Shown here one piece after another: positions 12,201 through 30,500 of a stretch of 64,000 bases of DNA (position 1 is its first letter; every line of letters begins with the position of its first letter). The notes beneath the pieces were generated by a model that was given only the letters and a program-made list of their open reading frames with translations, did not search any database and was not told the origin of the DNA. Made by a program: the position numbers and the translations under genes. Source of the stretch: Hydractinia symbiolongicarpus (taxonomy: Eukaryota; Cnidaria; Hydrozoa; Anthoathecata; Hydractiniidae); assembly GCF_029227915.1 (NCBI RefSeq), contig NC_079882.1, positions 25,239,001 to 25,303,000 of the forward strand, written 5' to 3'.

Positions 12201-15200
12201 TTCCTTAATCTAGTCAAACTGTTTCAAAGTATATAAATTAAATTTGTTTTAGGAATCACAAAGAGTGTTAAAAGTAGCTGACCAACTATTTTCTATCAAT
12301 GTTCAACCTGCAAATAGAAATATATTCAAGTCGTTGCAAAATTTTATTGAGAAAGATCCTACTAAACCAAATGGTAACATCAACAATTCCATCGTGGTAC
12401 GACCAGTAAATTTAGTTTCTCTTACAAAAGTTTCTGTTGGTAATATTTGTGAGAATCAAAAAGCAATACCGCTTAGTAATGTCCGAGTTGTTCAATTGTT
12501 GAACCTTCCTAACATAAAAACATCAGTTACTAGACCATCAGCAACGTTATCAAATGCTTTGACTGTTTCTGCTGTCAGATGTACACCTGTCAAACAAGAT
12601 CAAAATCTAAACAATAAAAACACAGAGCATGTTAAAACTAATAATCATAAACCAACAAGAAACAATGATATTGCTTCTGTAAAGTGGATTGAAACAATGC
12701 CAGATAAGAAACAGGAGCAAGTTTTTGATACATCAAGTAGTTTATCTAATAACATTGATGGAGATAATGATGTAAGAAGAAGTAAGAGAAAACGACTTGC
12801 TAAACTTAAAAATGACGAGCCCTATAAACGAAAAAAATCTGCTTGCCAAGAGGAGCCTTGTGGTGAATCCCTAGATACTTCCTTTGTGAGTGATACACAA
12901 GAATCAAAACCAGATTTAGATTCCTCCTTATTGGGAGATACAAATGGAGAAACTTCCACTCCATGTGAAAACACATACCTTGAGCAAAATCAGAGTGATG
13001 TCGGAGGAATTAATGCTGAATTAATTGATAATCTGTCCCCTTCTAAATCAGCACTGGCTAAACTTGGTTCGACAATGCCTTGTTTCAAATGTGGTAGCAT
13101 ATTTCAAACAAGATATGCAATAATATTTACACAAAAATTTTACTGTTGCAGAGAATGCTTACCATCTGAAACTACAAGAGAAATGAGATTGGTAAGAAAG
13201 TTCATTTTTTTGCTTTATCTTTATATATCAGCCTTTGTTTGTCGTTAATTAATAATTTATTGACAGGCTAAACTTCCAATCTTAGAAACCAATTAAAACA
13301 CATTAAAGCGTCCTTAGATAACTGAACAGTTTTCTCTCCATCACTCGGGAAGAACACCGATTAAAATCAGCTAACATGACCTTATAACCAATTTCGGTTT
13401 GTGAGTGACACAAGCATCTGTTCTTATTACCAACAGTATAAACAAAATTAGCAATATGATTTAATCAAGTTTCACGTTGGTATATTTTACAATAGCTGTG
13501 TTTATACTGGAATACCCCCTGTAGTCTTTAAAAACTTGGTAAAGAATTTTGGGTTTAAAATCAGACGTCTTATATTTTTTATTAGTTAAAAAAATAAGGT
13601 TGACAACTTAATTTTGAGTTGTTGGTCTTCCTTTTAAAATATACTGGATAATTTCTTGCTTTAAAATCTTTAGGAATGACTGGCTTTTCTTTTAAAATTT
13701 TACACTTTTATCATTCAATACCCATTTTATAATTTTGTCCTTTTTTCACGCCATGTATGCTCATGTATGTTAGAATCTTATTTGTGTTGAAACAATTCGT
13801 ATTTCTGTTGTGAAAATACGAACTCGATTAAATCATAAAATCATGAAGATGTAGTTTCGATGTGTAAGAAAAACAATCTCAAAGAAGATGATTTTCACAA
13901 TGATTACTTTAAACATGTGTGAACTAAAGTAATGGCAGAGAAAAATCAGCTAACAATGACAAAAAATCATTTCTAAAAACTGCACCAATCGTTTTAAATA
14001 TTTGAAATTCGTTTCTCTGACTGAATGTTTTGTTTATTTGTAAAAGCAGAAATTATTTAAGTTTTTCTCTGAAAAAAAAAGTTTTCGTCTTTTTTTTCAA
14101 AAAATTCCTGCTCTTGCAACTTAGAATTTGACCCATTTACTGTATATAAGCATATCTGGAGCATATGCATCGGCTTTCCCAAGTTAATTTTTACTACAAC
14201 TGACTAAATTCCATAATTTATTCAGTTTATGTCATTTAAGTTATTATTTGAGTAGTTTCTTCTTTGCCATAGTAAATATTTATTAATACGAAATGTTTAA
14301 AATATATGTATTTATTAAATTTAAAAACGAAGCTTTTCGTAAGTATACTTACATCTTCAGTATAAATTATTATTTGTTTCTTTTTATTTAGGGTACTATC
14401 ATCAAGCATTGTCACGAAAGTGTAACAGCACGCAATAGAAGAGAAAGAAGGGAGAGAAAGTCACCTAAAAATTATGCAGCAATGGATTCGATCAATGAGG
14501 TTCATTGCACAACACCTGACTGTGATGGCAAGGGGCATGTTAATGGGAGATATTTACACCACAGGAGGTTGGTTGCCTACATAGGGACGGTTTTTTTTAT
14601 TTTTTCATAATGTATAGGTTGGGCCTACGCCTTCATAATAGTACAAGCGGAATGTGAAATTCGCTCGAATTTATAGATAAAAATATTTAACATTTTTTAA
14701 ATCTATGTGATAAAAAATAGTGTGTCAATTTTTTTTAGATTTTTGTACAATTTACAGACCAGAATAGAAAGGCAACAAAGTCTCTATAAACTGGGATCTC
14801 TTGATATAAGAAAAATAGATAAAACTTTAACGATTATGTCTTTTCCTTTTCTTGTTTTAGTATTCACGGTTGTCCAAAAGCTCAGAAGAACGTAAAAAGG
14901 GAAGTAAAAAGTGAGCCTTCTTCTCTGTGCTCGTCTCCTTCAACGGAAAGTGTCTTCAAATTTCCACTATCACCCGAATTTCCAATTCAACCAACGGAAC
15001 AAAATTCTATAGATCGGTGTAATACTAAAGAAGAGAATTGTGTTATACCTGAAAATTCTAGCCGATCTGCGAAACGAGAGAAGACCAGATGTCCGTTTCC
15101 TGGATGCGATGGCAAAGGACATAACAATAAGAAATTCCCTAGACATAGAAGGTTATTTTTAATTCTTTCCCAACAGAATAATATTTTCCTATCGTCCCAA

Positions 15201-17369
15201 CTGTATGATTTATTTTAACGTAAGGTTCTTAGCAACATTGTTAGTACCTGGTGCTTAAAATATACTTTTTAATCCCATCTATTGTGTATTTTTAGTTTGT
15301 TTGCATGTCCACTTGCAGACCGTTTAAAAAAAGAGGCAGCTGGGTCAAATAAATGTCCTGTACCGGGTTGCGATAGTTCTGGCAGTGTACTTACCGATCA
15401 AAAAACGCATGATTCTCTTTTAACATGTCCAAAACTTTCTAAAGATCAAGAAAAACAATGTCCTGTTCAAGGTTGTGACGGAAAGGGTCACAAGTCCGGA
15501 AAATACACGACTCATCGGAGGTAACGAATTTCTGTTTTTGTGCCTTTATATTTCATCGAGCATTCTTTTAATTTTATTTTCAATTAGATTTTTACTTAAG
15601 TTTTCCGCAAACTTTGCCTGAATTGGTGTTTGCAAAAAGTCTAATCTTTAAGCTTTATGTCTTTTGGACAGGTCGATCCAGGCCTGTTACTTATTTATTG
15701 CTTTTTTTTTCAAATTTACTTTACTAAGGCGCTTTAATGTCAGAAATTTTCGCGAATTTCGCTATTCGTGAAATTTTATAGAAAAAGTACAATATAAAAA
15801 CGTAAAAATGGTTGATAATTGTTTTTAGTGTGTTGACTTGTCCAGGAATTTCAGTTAGCGCTCAAACAGGTACATACTTGTTTTATTAACACATTTCAAA
15901 TTGTCAAAACTTGATTCTCCCTATTTTAAACTTTAAAACACACCTTATAGATTCTGGATTTCATACTTCGAATTCCAATAGAAACCAGCAAAATAATGCA
16001 CCACAGTAAGTAAACATAGTTTAAGAAGTTTGTATGCTGCGGTTGTTGTTGTTGTTTTTATCGGTGAATTTGCTGTTGTTGTTTATTTGGTTTCCGTGGT
16101 TTCCGTGTGTTTGTTTGTTTTCTTTTGCCGTTGTCTTTGTCTTGTTGTGTTTTTTTTTGCGCTTTTTGTTGTTGTTGTTGTCGTTGTTTATTTAGTGCAT
16201 CTGCTGTTGCGGTTTTCGTGTGTTGTTGCCGACGTTGTTGTTGTCCTTTTCTCTTCCATATGATATGGTTTTTAACGCGTATTGAACAAAGTGACGACAC
16301 AAGAGAGCTGCACAAAGATATACACATATTGTAGAGATAGAATTATTTCATCTCTACAACAATCGCACAACAATTCAAGGTTTTATTGGAAACGAAGCTT
16401 TTCGAAGACCAAAAAAAAAAAACAAAAAAAAAACTTGGAGCACTTTATTTCACAATTTTTAAGTATCTTTCTAGAACATTTTATAACATCCTACCAACGT
16501 TTCAATTTTATGACAGAAGTTACCCTAGTGTCTGTTCCGGCATTTGACTTTATGTTTTCGTTTTCTCGCTGTGTGGACCAATTAGGACTAGATCAGTGGA
16601 AATACAGTACACCGGTTGTATCTCGAAACTTTAGCATCTAGCCCGAGCATCTTCCTATCTCGAACAAATACTTCCTGGAGTATTTCCTCTTGTATCCCTT
16701 CTTTGTTCAAACTTCCTTTATCTGGAACTAATTTTCTAGTCCCTTGCAAGTACGAGAGAAAAGACAGTTAATTCACTGAGTAGAAAAAAAGTTTTAAATA
16801 TCCTGTTAAAAACGTGTTCCTTTTACCACAAGAGTAAATTGATTTTTAGGTCTAAATGCGACAGTACTTCTGTATCTGAAAATATTCCAAAGGTTTATTC
16901 GGTAAAAGGTAAGTCGCTTTTCAGTTGATTTAAAACCTCGCATTTTGTAATCATTTTTGTAACTCTGCGATAACTGATTTACAACATTTTAGACATGCTA
17001 GTGGAATTTCCTTCTCTATATAATGAGGTGAAATTGTTGCAACGAAATAACGACGAAATCAAGTATCAGCTACCCAACATGAAACTGAAGTTGAAAAGAA
17101 TAAAAGCAAAGCAGACAGTAGTAACACATAGAACTGAGAAGCTGATGGTGGCAGATCATACGTTGGATACAGAACTCTATGAACGAAGAAGAACATTTGA
17201 AGATATTGTTGGACGTTTAAAACTTCCAATTGAGCTGTCAAACATACCTAAAACTGAACATAAAGAATTTTTTGACAAATTTAAAGAATTTTACAACAGT
17301 GATGCAGGTTTGGTTTATCGAGACAAAATCAAATCTGTATTTTTAGAAAGTAGCAGAAAAAATCCGTAA
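9231..17369 (+). CDS. THAP-domain / MYT1-type C2HC zinc finger fusion protein (11 exons, 896 aa)
   Basis: Putative DNA-binding transcription factor. Exons: 9231-9608, 9693-9797, 11924-11968, 12253-13191, 14392-14567, 14861-15151, 15296-15520, 15829-15869, 15951-16005, 16850-16908, 16993-17369. All junctions are GT-AG and phase is continuous to the stop. Residues 1-98 are a THAP finger (C4, C9, W40, C62-E-D-H65, AVPTIF at 93-98). Residues 453-478 form a Cys cluster (CFKC...CCREC) resembling an FCS/MYM-type finger. Four MYT1-type C2HC fingers (C-x4-C-x12-H-x5-C) follow at 528-552, 625-649, 665-689 and 700-724. Fingers 1, 2 and 4 keep the GH; fingers 1 and 4 have the HRS signature. Finger 3 keeps its ligands but has GS and HDS. 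The last 125 residues are a basic coiled coil and a helical tail, placed like the MYT1/ST18 C-terminus. Known MYT1/ST18 proteins lack a THAP domain as far as I know. The introns at 9609-12252 join the two halves in phase 0, so a two-gene alternative needs transcript data. Confidence 0.8.
16035..16260 (+). repeat. TTG/TTTG-rich low-complexity tract
   Basis: Runs of GTTGTTGTTG and TTTGTTTG on the plus strand within the ninth intron of the THAP-MYT1 gene. They create spurious Val/Cys-rich (plus) and Gln-rich (minus) frames. Confidence 0.7.
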
Positions 17370-19628
17370 TGTAAACACAATTTTCTACATTTTTTAAACA
17401 AATATTTATGTATATGTTTATATAACTTTTCTAGTTTTTTTTTTTTTTTAATCGAATATATATCCCTTGCGTTTTATTATTTGTATTTATTTTCATTTTT
17501 TATTCCATTGGAGTTGTTGCCTCTATTTCAAGAGGAGGCAGAAGCTGGTGGGATTACTTGAAACGTACTAATTTTATGTGTACTAAAAACTAAACGTTAA
17601 GCAGGGAGATGTTTTAGGATCCTATCAATTCCAATCTATGTTCGTTTAGCAAATGCTTGGTACATGACAAGCATCTATTGTCCTTAAATAATTTTTTTCT
17701 GATTTAAGGTAAGGTTGTTCCATCTACCTTTGTTGGTGTGAAAAAGATTTTGTTAACAAGTATAAAGACACGTGAAATCATTATTTATAGTTGGGCTTAT
17801 AAATCAAGTTTTCATCAGGCTCCCCTACAAAAGTTCTTTCTAGCATCGTTTACTTATACAATGCTTCAACAAACACACCAAGCTTCCTTATTTTTTTTTC
17901 TATTTAAAGTGAAAAAAGCTAATTTCTCTGAGAAGAATCCATTTTATTAAGGAACTTGATATATAAGAAGCGAATGAACCGTTTCCGTATATATATAGAA
18001 CCGTGTATATTGTGAGTGGTAAGACATCGATATTTAAAACTAATAATCTTATACCTTTTCGAAAAATCAAAATACACAGGACTAAAAACTTATGTTTTTT
18101 TATACATCAATTACACACGTTTGCGGATAGGACCCTGATACATCGTATAATTGTTACCTGAGCATAAACCTACGATTTTTACGCTCTTTAATAATATACT
18201 CTAAACTGAAACTTTGAAATAAGCGCCGTCCTTTTTGATACGTGCTGCTTTTGATAGCAGAAGGGTCTAATAAGCACTGCAGCGCTTAAAAGAGAATTTT
18301 ACCTTTTTTTCTATATTATTTATTTATTATTACTTTATTTCTATATTTCGATCTTTATTTCTTCCGCCCTTTTATAAACTATTTAGCTCGTCATTATGTG
18401 GCGCAGACTGCAATTTATCATATTGTAGTTAATACATCAAGTGTAGAATTGAGAGTTTGCTTACCGTTTAATGTTGCTATTTTTTAGAAGCTTTTGTTCA
18501 CACGATGCCGTTTCAGTATCGAAGTAAAATTATTTCACTTTTTGCATCGAAATGTATCACTCTGTTTCGTACATCGGATATGCTCCGTTTCGTTTGTACA
18601 GGCACTCCATTCGGTACGGAACTCTTAATCCTAGATGGTCTAATCGTACATTACACTCTGCACCATGTAACGTCATGTACGCAAAAATTCAGGACAAAAA
18701 GGACTCAAAATAAATTCGAACAATTTTCAATAACAACAACTTGCAAAATTTCGTGATCCCAATAATTTAATCAAGTCACGATTTGTACGGAAACATATCT
18801 AAATTATACTCAAACACCCAAATCATGTCAATCTAAAAGGTTACCTTCACCCAGCCTAATATCACTGGAACAGAATCACTGGTAGAAACTTTCACACGTG
18901 GTTTATGACATAATTACTTCTTCACAAAGAACTTAAACCATCTGACAGGGATTTTACTCCTTCACTTCTATCACTCCCTGTGACTGTGTAGGCCGCTAAA
19001 GAAGTGGATAAAGTCGCTCGTTAACAATCGATTTAAATATATAATTAAAGGCGAATTGGATAGAAAGTAAACTTAAAACTACAAGCACAGTATAATTTAG
19101 GATAATCTACGCGTTAACAATAGCAGCCTGCGCCAGATCAAACAACAGCGCATTACGTCAAATATAAAAAAAACACTTTATTTGTCATCAATTTTGTATT
19201 GTTCTCTTTCTTGTGAAAAATACAACGCCATGAGGGATGTTAAAGAGGAATTCTGATCAATACAGTTAGCTTCCTTCTCGTATTTAGAATAATGAAAACA
19301 AAAAGTAGCGATAATTTCAATAAGCTTCAGTTTGCACGAGAAAGAATGTCTGACTTCATCAAACTTTGGATAACGCACATAAGTCAATCTGAAATACCGG
19401 TGTCAAATCTACTTCATAAGTCGATATATCTTTTACATTAGGGTGGTCCTTTATGGGAGATGTATCTTTTGTGTTTGATAAATTACGTTGACATGGTCAA
19501 TGACTTCTCTTCCGCCCGCATTTCGAAAGGATTCATCAATGTTTAGAACAGAGCTAACACAACGTTACCGCCGGCGAAACGTTAATAGCTTGGAAAACAC
19601 GAGAACTAGTTGTAAACTAATAAACGAT
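17370..19628. other. Convergent intergenic region, THAP-MYT1 / KAT8
   Basis: 3' flanks of two convergent genes. An AATAAA on the minus strand (19182-19177) could serve KAT8 about 450 bp past its stop. Frames at 17738, 18505 and 19387(-) show no recognisable family and lie in AT-rich DNA. No other feature is seen. Confidence 0.45.
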
Positions 19629-26921
<7,293 letters not shown>

Positions 26922-27512
26922 CTTGCTTGGAATGTCCAACGCAGGCTGGCACTGAAAACTATAGTGTGAAAAATTCATTGAGCGAGGGACGGGGCATTTT
27001 CATTGACCTGGTTTTTTTATCCTTATTAACTTTATTACAACTATTCCACATTTAAGCTTTTAAACATTCCTTGGTCAGATTAAAAAAATATTCAGTAATA
27101 GTTAATTGCCATTAGCTAATTTCTATTTTAAGCCCAATTGATATAAAAATTACATCTCCATTACTCGTATGCAACATAAAAAAGTACATATTTATAGTTC
27201 ATAATTTGATGAAACCATAAAGTAAAGTATTCAGATATATGTATATATATGTAAAGGTTTTTATTTTTATGAAGCCGAAAAAGATTTTCAGCGATATTCC
27301 CGCTGGATCTTATTGATCTTTATTGATCCTTAAATTGTTTTTCCTGGCCAACCCTTCCTAAAAAAATTGTAGTTTTTAATTTTATTAGTACAGTTCACGG
27401 AACAACCACTGCACTGGATTTGAAGCCATTCATATTCACAACTTTTGCCACAACTTTTATTGCCTGCGTACTGGTCGGCGGGAGCAAGCCTGTGTTTTGA
27501 CAAATCTTTATA
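26922..27512. promoter_or_regulatory. Bidirectional promoter region between KAT8 and HDAC1/2
   Basis: The KAT8 ATG (26921, minus) and HDAC1/2 ATG (27513, plus) are separated by only 591 bp, which must hold both 5' UTRs and core promoters unless 5' non-coding exons lie elsewhere. The sequence is AT-rich with TATATG repeats at 27235-27250 and no CpG-island character. A 127-codon minus frame spanning 27713-27330 is antisense to HDAC exon 1 and is not counted as a gene. Confidence 0.65.
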
Positions 27513-30500
27513 ATGGCATACACGCATGGTGGAAATAAGAAGAAAATTTGTTATTACTATGACGGTATACACATTTTCTGGTTTTGTACTAAATTCTGTA
27601 TTCAGATATACTGTAAATATTTGTATTTTTTGTGGTAATCCCAAATATACTTGTTTTGTTCGTGCACAAATTAAATCTAAGTCAACCTGTCTGTTTGGCA
27701 CAAAAAAAAACATCTAAGTTTTTTAAATTTCTTCCCAAGAACGCCACTTCTGTGAAACATAAAAATACACAGCTCATATTCACACTAACAATACAGAAAT
27801 ACATATTACGAAACGTCGCCTACTAAACTATCATGTTCAAGCAAATAATAAACTTTCCACAGTAACCAAGTTATTGGTTAACCACCTAGACGTTACTGCA
27901 TGACGTCAATGTATTTAGACTAACATCAATTTATTAAATAAAAATAGTGAAACCATTGCATTGCACTTTTAAGTTCAAGGCTGAATAACTGGAAACGATT
28001 GGAAATAAATGACACCATCTCCTGCATGGAGATGATGTTACCTGGGACCAAAATAGAACCAATTTCCTAATACTGGTTTTGGAACAAATGGGTTGATAAT
28101 GTCATTAAAGAACCTTAAACATCAATATCTTTGTAACTGTTGCCAAAAGTTATGATCAGATCCTAATAATTTTCTGTTCTCCTACCTAAGTGGATTTTCC
28201 CATGGGTCTTATCGACTAGTTATGAATAGTGTATAGTAGTAAATAGTTTTCCTTCGATGATGACTTTAATGATTTTTTAAAAAGCTCTTTTCCTTCTTAA
28301 GATATTCACGTTTAAAAAATTTCAGATTTAATTATGCTGCAAAAATTATGATGTCATATTTCAGTAATAGCAAATTTAGACATTTTCTGTCATCAGTAAA
28401 TTTAGACCTGTTAAGTGATGTGCATTCAAACTTTATCAATTCAAAGATATTATAAAGGTAAATTGATTGACCTAATTTGTTTTGCTAAATTGACACTCAT
28501 TTGCTCATCTCAGGCCTCTTATTTTTTTGCTGAAGAACCATTAACTCGGGTTCTGCAAATTGGTTTGCAATAAAGTTTGATCATCTCCAGCCTCGTGGGA
28601 AAAAATTTGAGAAAAAATTTATCCCAATTTTCGCAGATCTATTTAAATATTTAATCTAAACACTGATGTATATTCACATTTTCCTTTAAATACTTGCTAA
28701 TTGTCAACCCTAGGTTTTCTATGACTATCCAATTCAAATTAACAAACAGCTTCTGGTTTAGACCTCGTGTGTGGTTTAAATCTGGTTGTTCGTTGTTTAT
28801 ATTTGTATGTTCTGTTGATTATTCCAACCACTTCAAATTAACAAACAGCTTCTGGTTTAGACCTCGTGTGTGGTTTAAATCTGGTTGTTCGTTGTTTATA
28901 TTTGTATGTTCTGTTGATTATTCCAACCAGAGCAATTAGGTAGTATTTATTGTCATTTTGACTTTGTTTTAGGAGATGTTGGTAATTATTATTATGGTCA
29001 GGGACATCCAATGAAACCTCACAGAATAAGAATGACCCACAATCTTCTGCTTAATTATGGACTGTATAGAAAAATGGAAATATATGTGAGTTTTACTTTT
29101 TTGTGTGTACTTGCTTGGATATTGTGAAAGTTATTACAATTATAGGGAACCTGAGGTATAAAATGATGTTGGACTTATTTTATAGAGCTTGAAAAGTTAG
29201 TTGACAAGTCTTTTTAAATTTTTTAAAAAGCTCTTTTCCTTCTTAAGGTATTCACGTTTAAAGAATTTCAGATTTAATTATGCTGCATAAATTATGATGT
29301 CATATTTCAGTAATAGCAAATTTGGACTTTTTCTGTCATCAGTAATTTTAGACCTGTTAAGGGGTGTGCGTACATTTAAACTTTATCAATGCATAGATAT
29401 TATAAAGTCGAATTGATTAACATAATTTTTTTGCTAAAATGACACTTGTTTGCTTGCCCCAGGCTTTTTAATTTTTTGCTGACTTTTTAAACTCTATAAC
29501 ATAAGTCCAACATGATTTTACACCTCAGGTTCCCTCTAAAACTTTCTCAATCCAATGCAACAATGAGTTGGATGGATTAATTTTTTCTTAGTGTCTTCTT
29601 CTTTATCTAGTGTCTTCACAATGTCCTACAATTTATGAACATTGTTTTACCTAAATACTGCCTTTTTCAAATAGAAATAATATAAATTTGGCCAACTAAG
29701 TTATAAATCGCAAAATTTGGTTTCAAAGTAGGTCTACTTGAGCTTAATGGAGAAATACTCCTAATTCTATGGTTCCGTCTTGTTTCCATTTTAGGGCTCA
29801 AAATTGTTTGGTTGACTTACTTATGTACCTTGTTAACCGTGATTCATACTGTTTTTTTTAGAGACCACACAAAGCTGTCTTTGAAGAAATGACCAAGTAC
29901 CATTCAGACGATTATATAAAGTTTCTAAGAACCATACGACCAGAAAATACTTCCGAATTCAATAAGCAAATGCAGAGATGTAAGTTCTATATGTATTCAA
30001 ATATGATTCCGAAATAAACAACTGAGGCTTAAAACTTGACAATCTACGAAGAAAAGAATGAAACAGTTTTTTAAGAGAATGAAGATTATTGTTCTGATAA
30101 ATTTTATATAATAAAAAAAAATTTTTGTAAATTTTTTATCTTATAATATTTGAATATTAAACTTAACAACTGAAATCAAAATTTTGAGGCTAAAGGAAAA
30201 AGAGGTCACTGATAAACAACGTGTAATGCATTATTCATACTCCTGGAATACCTAAAATATATATAGATCAGTTTATAATGCCACATCTCTTGCTTGTAAT
30301 AATTCAGATTGTTTATTTTACTGATTTAATTAAAATATTTGTTATTTTAGTTAATGTTGGAGAAGATTGTCCTGTGTTTGATGGATTGTATGAATTTTGT
30401 CAAATTTCCACTGGAGGATCTGTGGGTGAGTTTTAACAGTAACATATACTTGTTTGAAGTGTATACAACTGTCTCTGTAACATAATGCTCAAATTTTCCC

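Noticed and set aside
16030-16641. Overlapping long frames on both strands in the THAP-MYT1 ninth intron
   Set aside because: They result from TTG/TTTG low-complexity repeats (poly-Val/Cys or poly-Gln peptides).
18505-18756. 83-codon plus frame between the THAP-MYT1 and KAT8 genes
   Set aside because: No domain, no neighbouring exon in phase, and composition like surrounding intergenic DNA.
27330-27713. 127-codon minus-strand frame with a Cys-rich stretch (KSCGKSCEYEW, CSGCSVNC) resembling a small secreted protein
   Set aside because: It is antisense to HDAC exon 1 (27513-27564) and its 5' region; the start is arbitrary and the Cys pattern fits no family I know.
28694-28939. 81-codon frame with a perfect internal peptide repeat
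   Set aside because: Produced by a 99-bp tandem duplication inside an HDAC intron; no start context and no homology.
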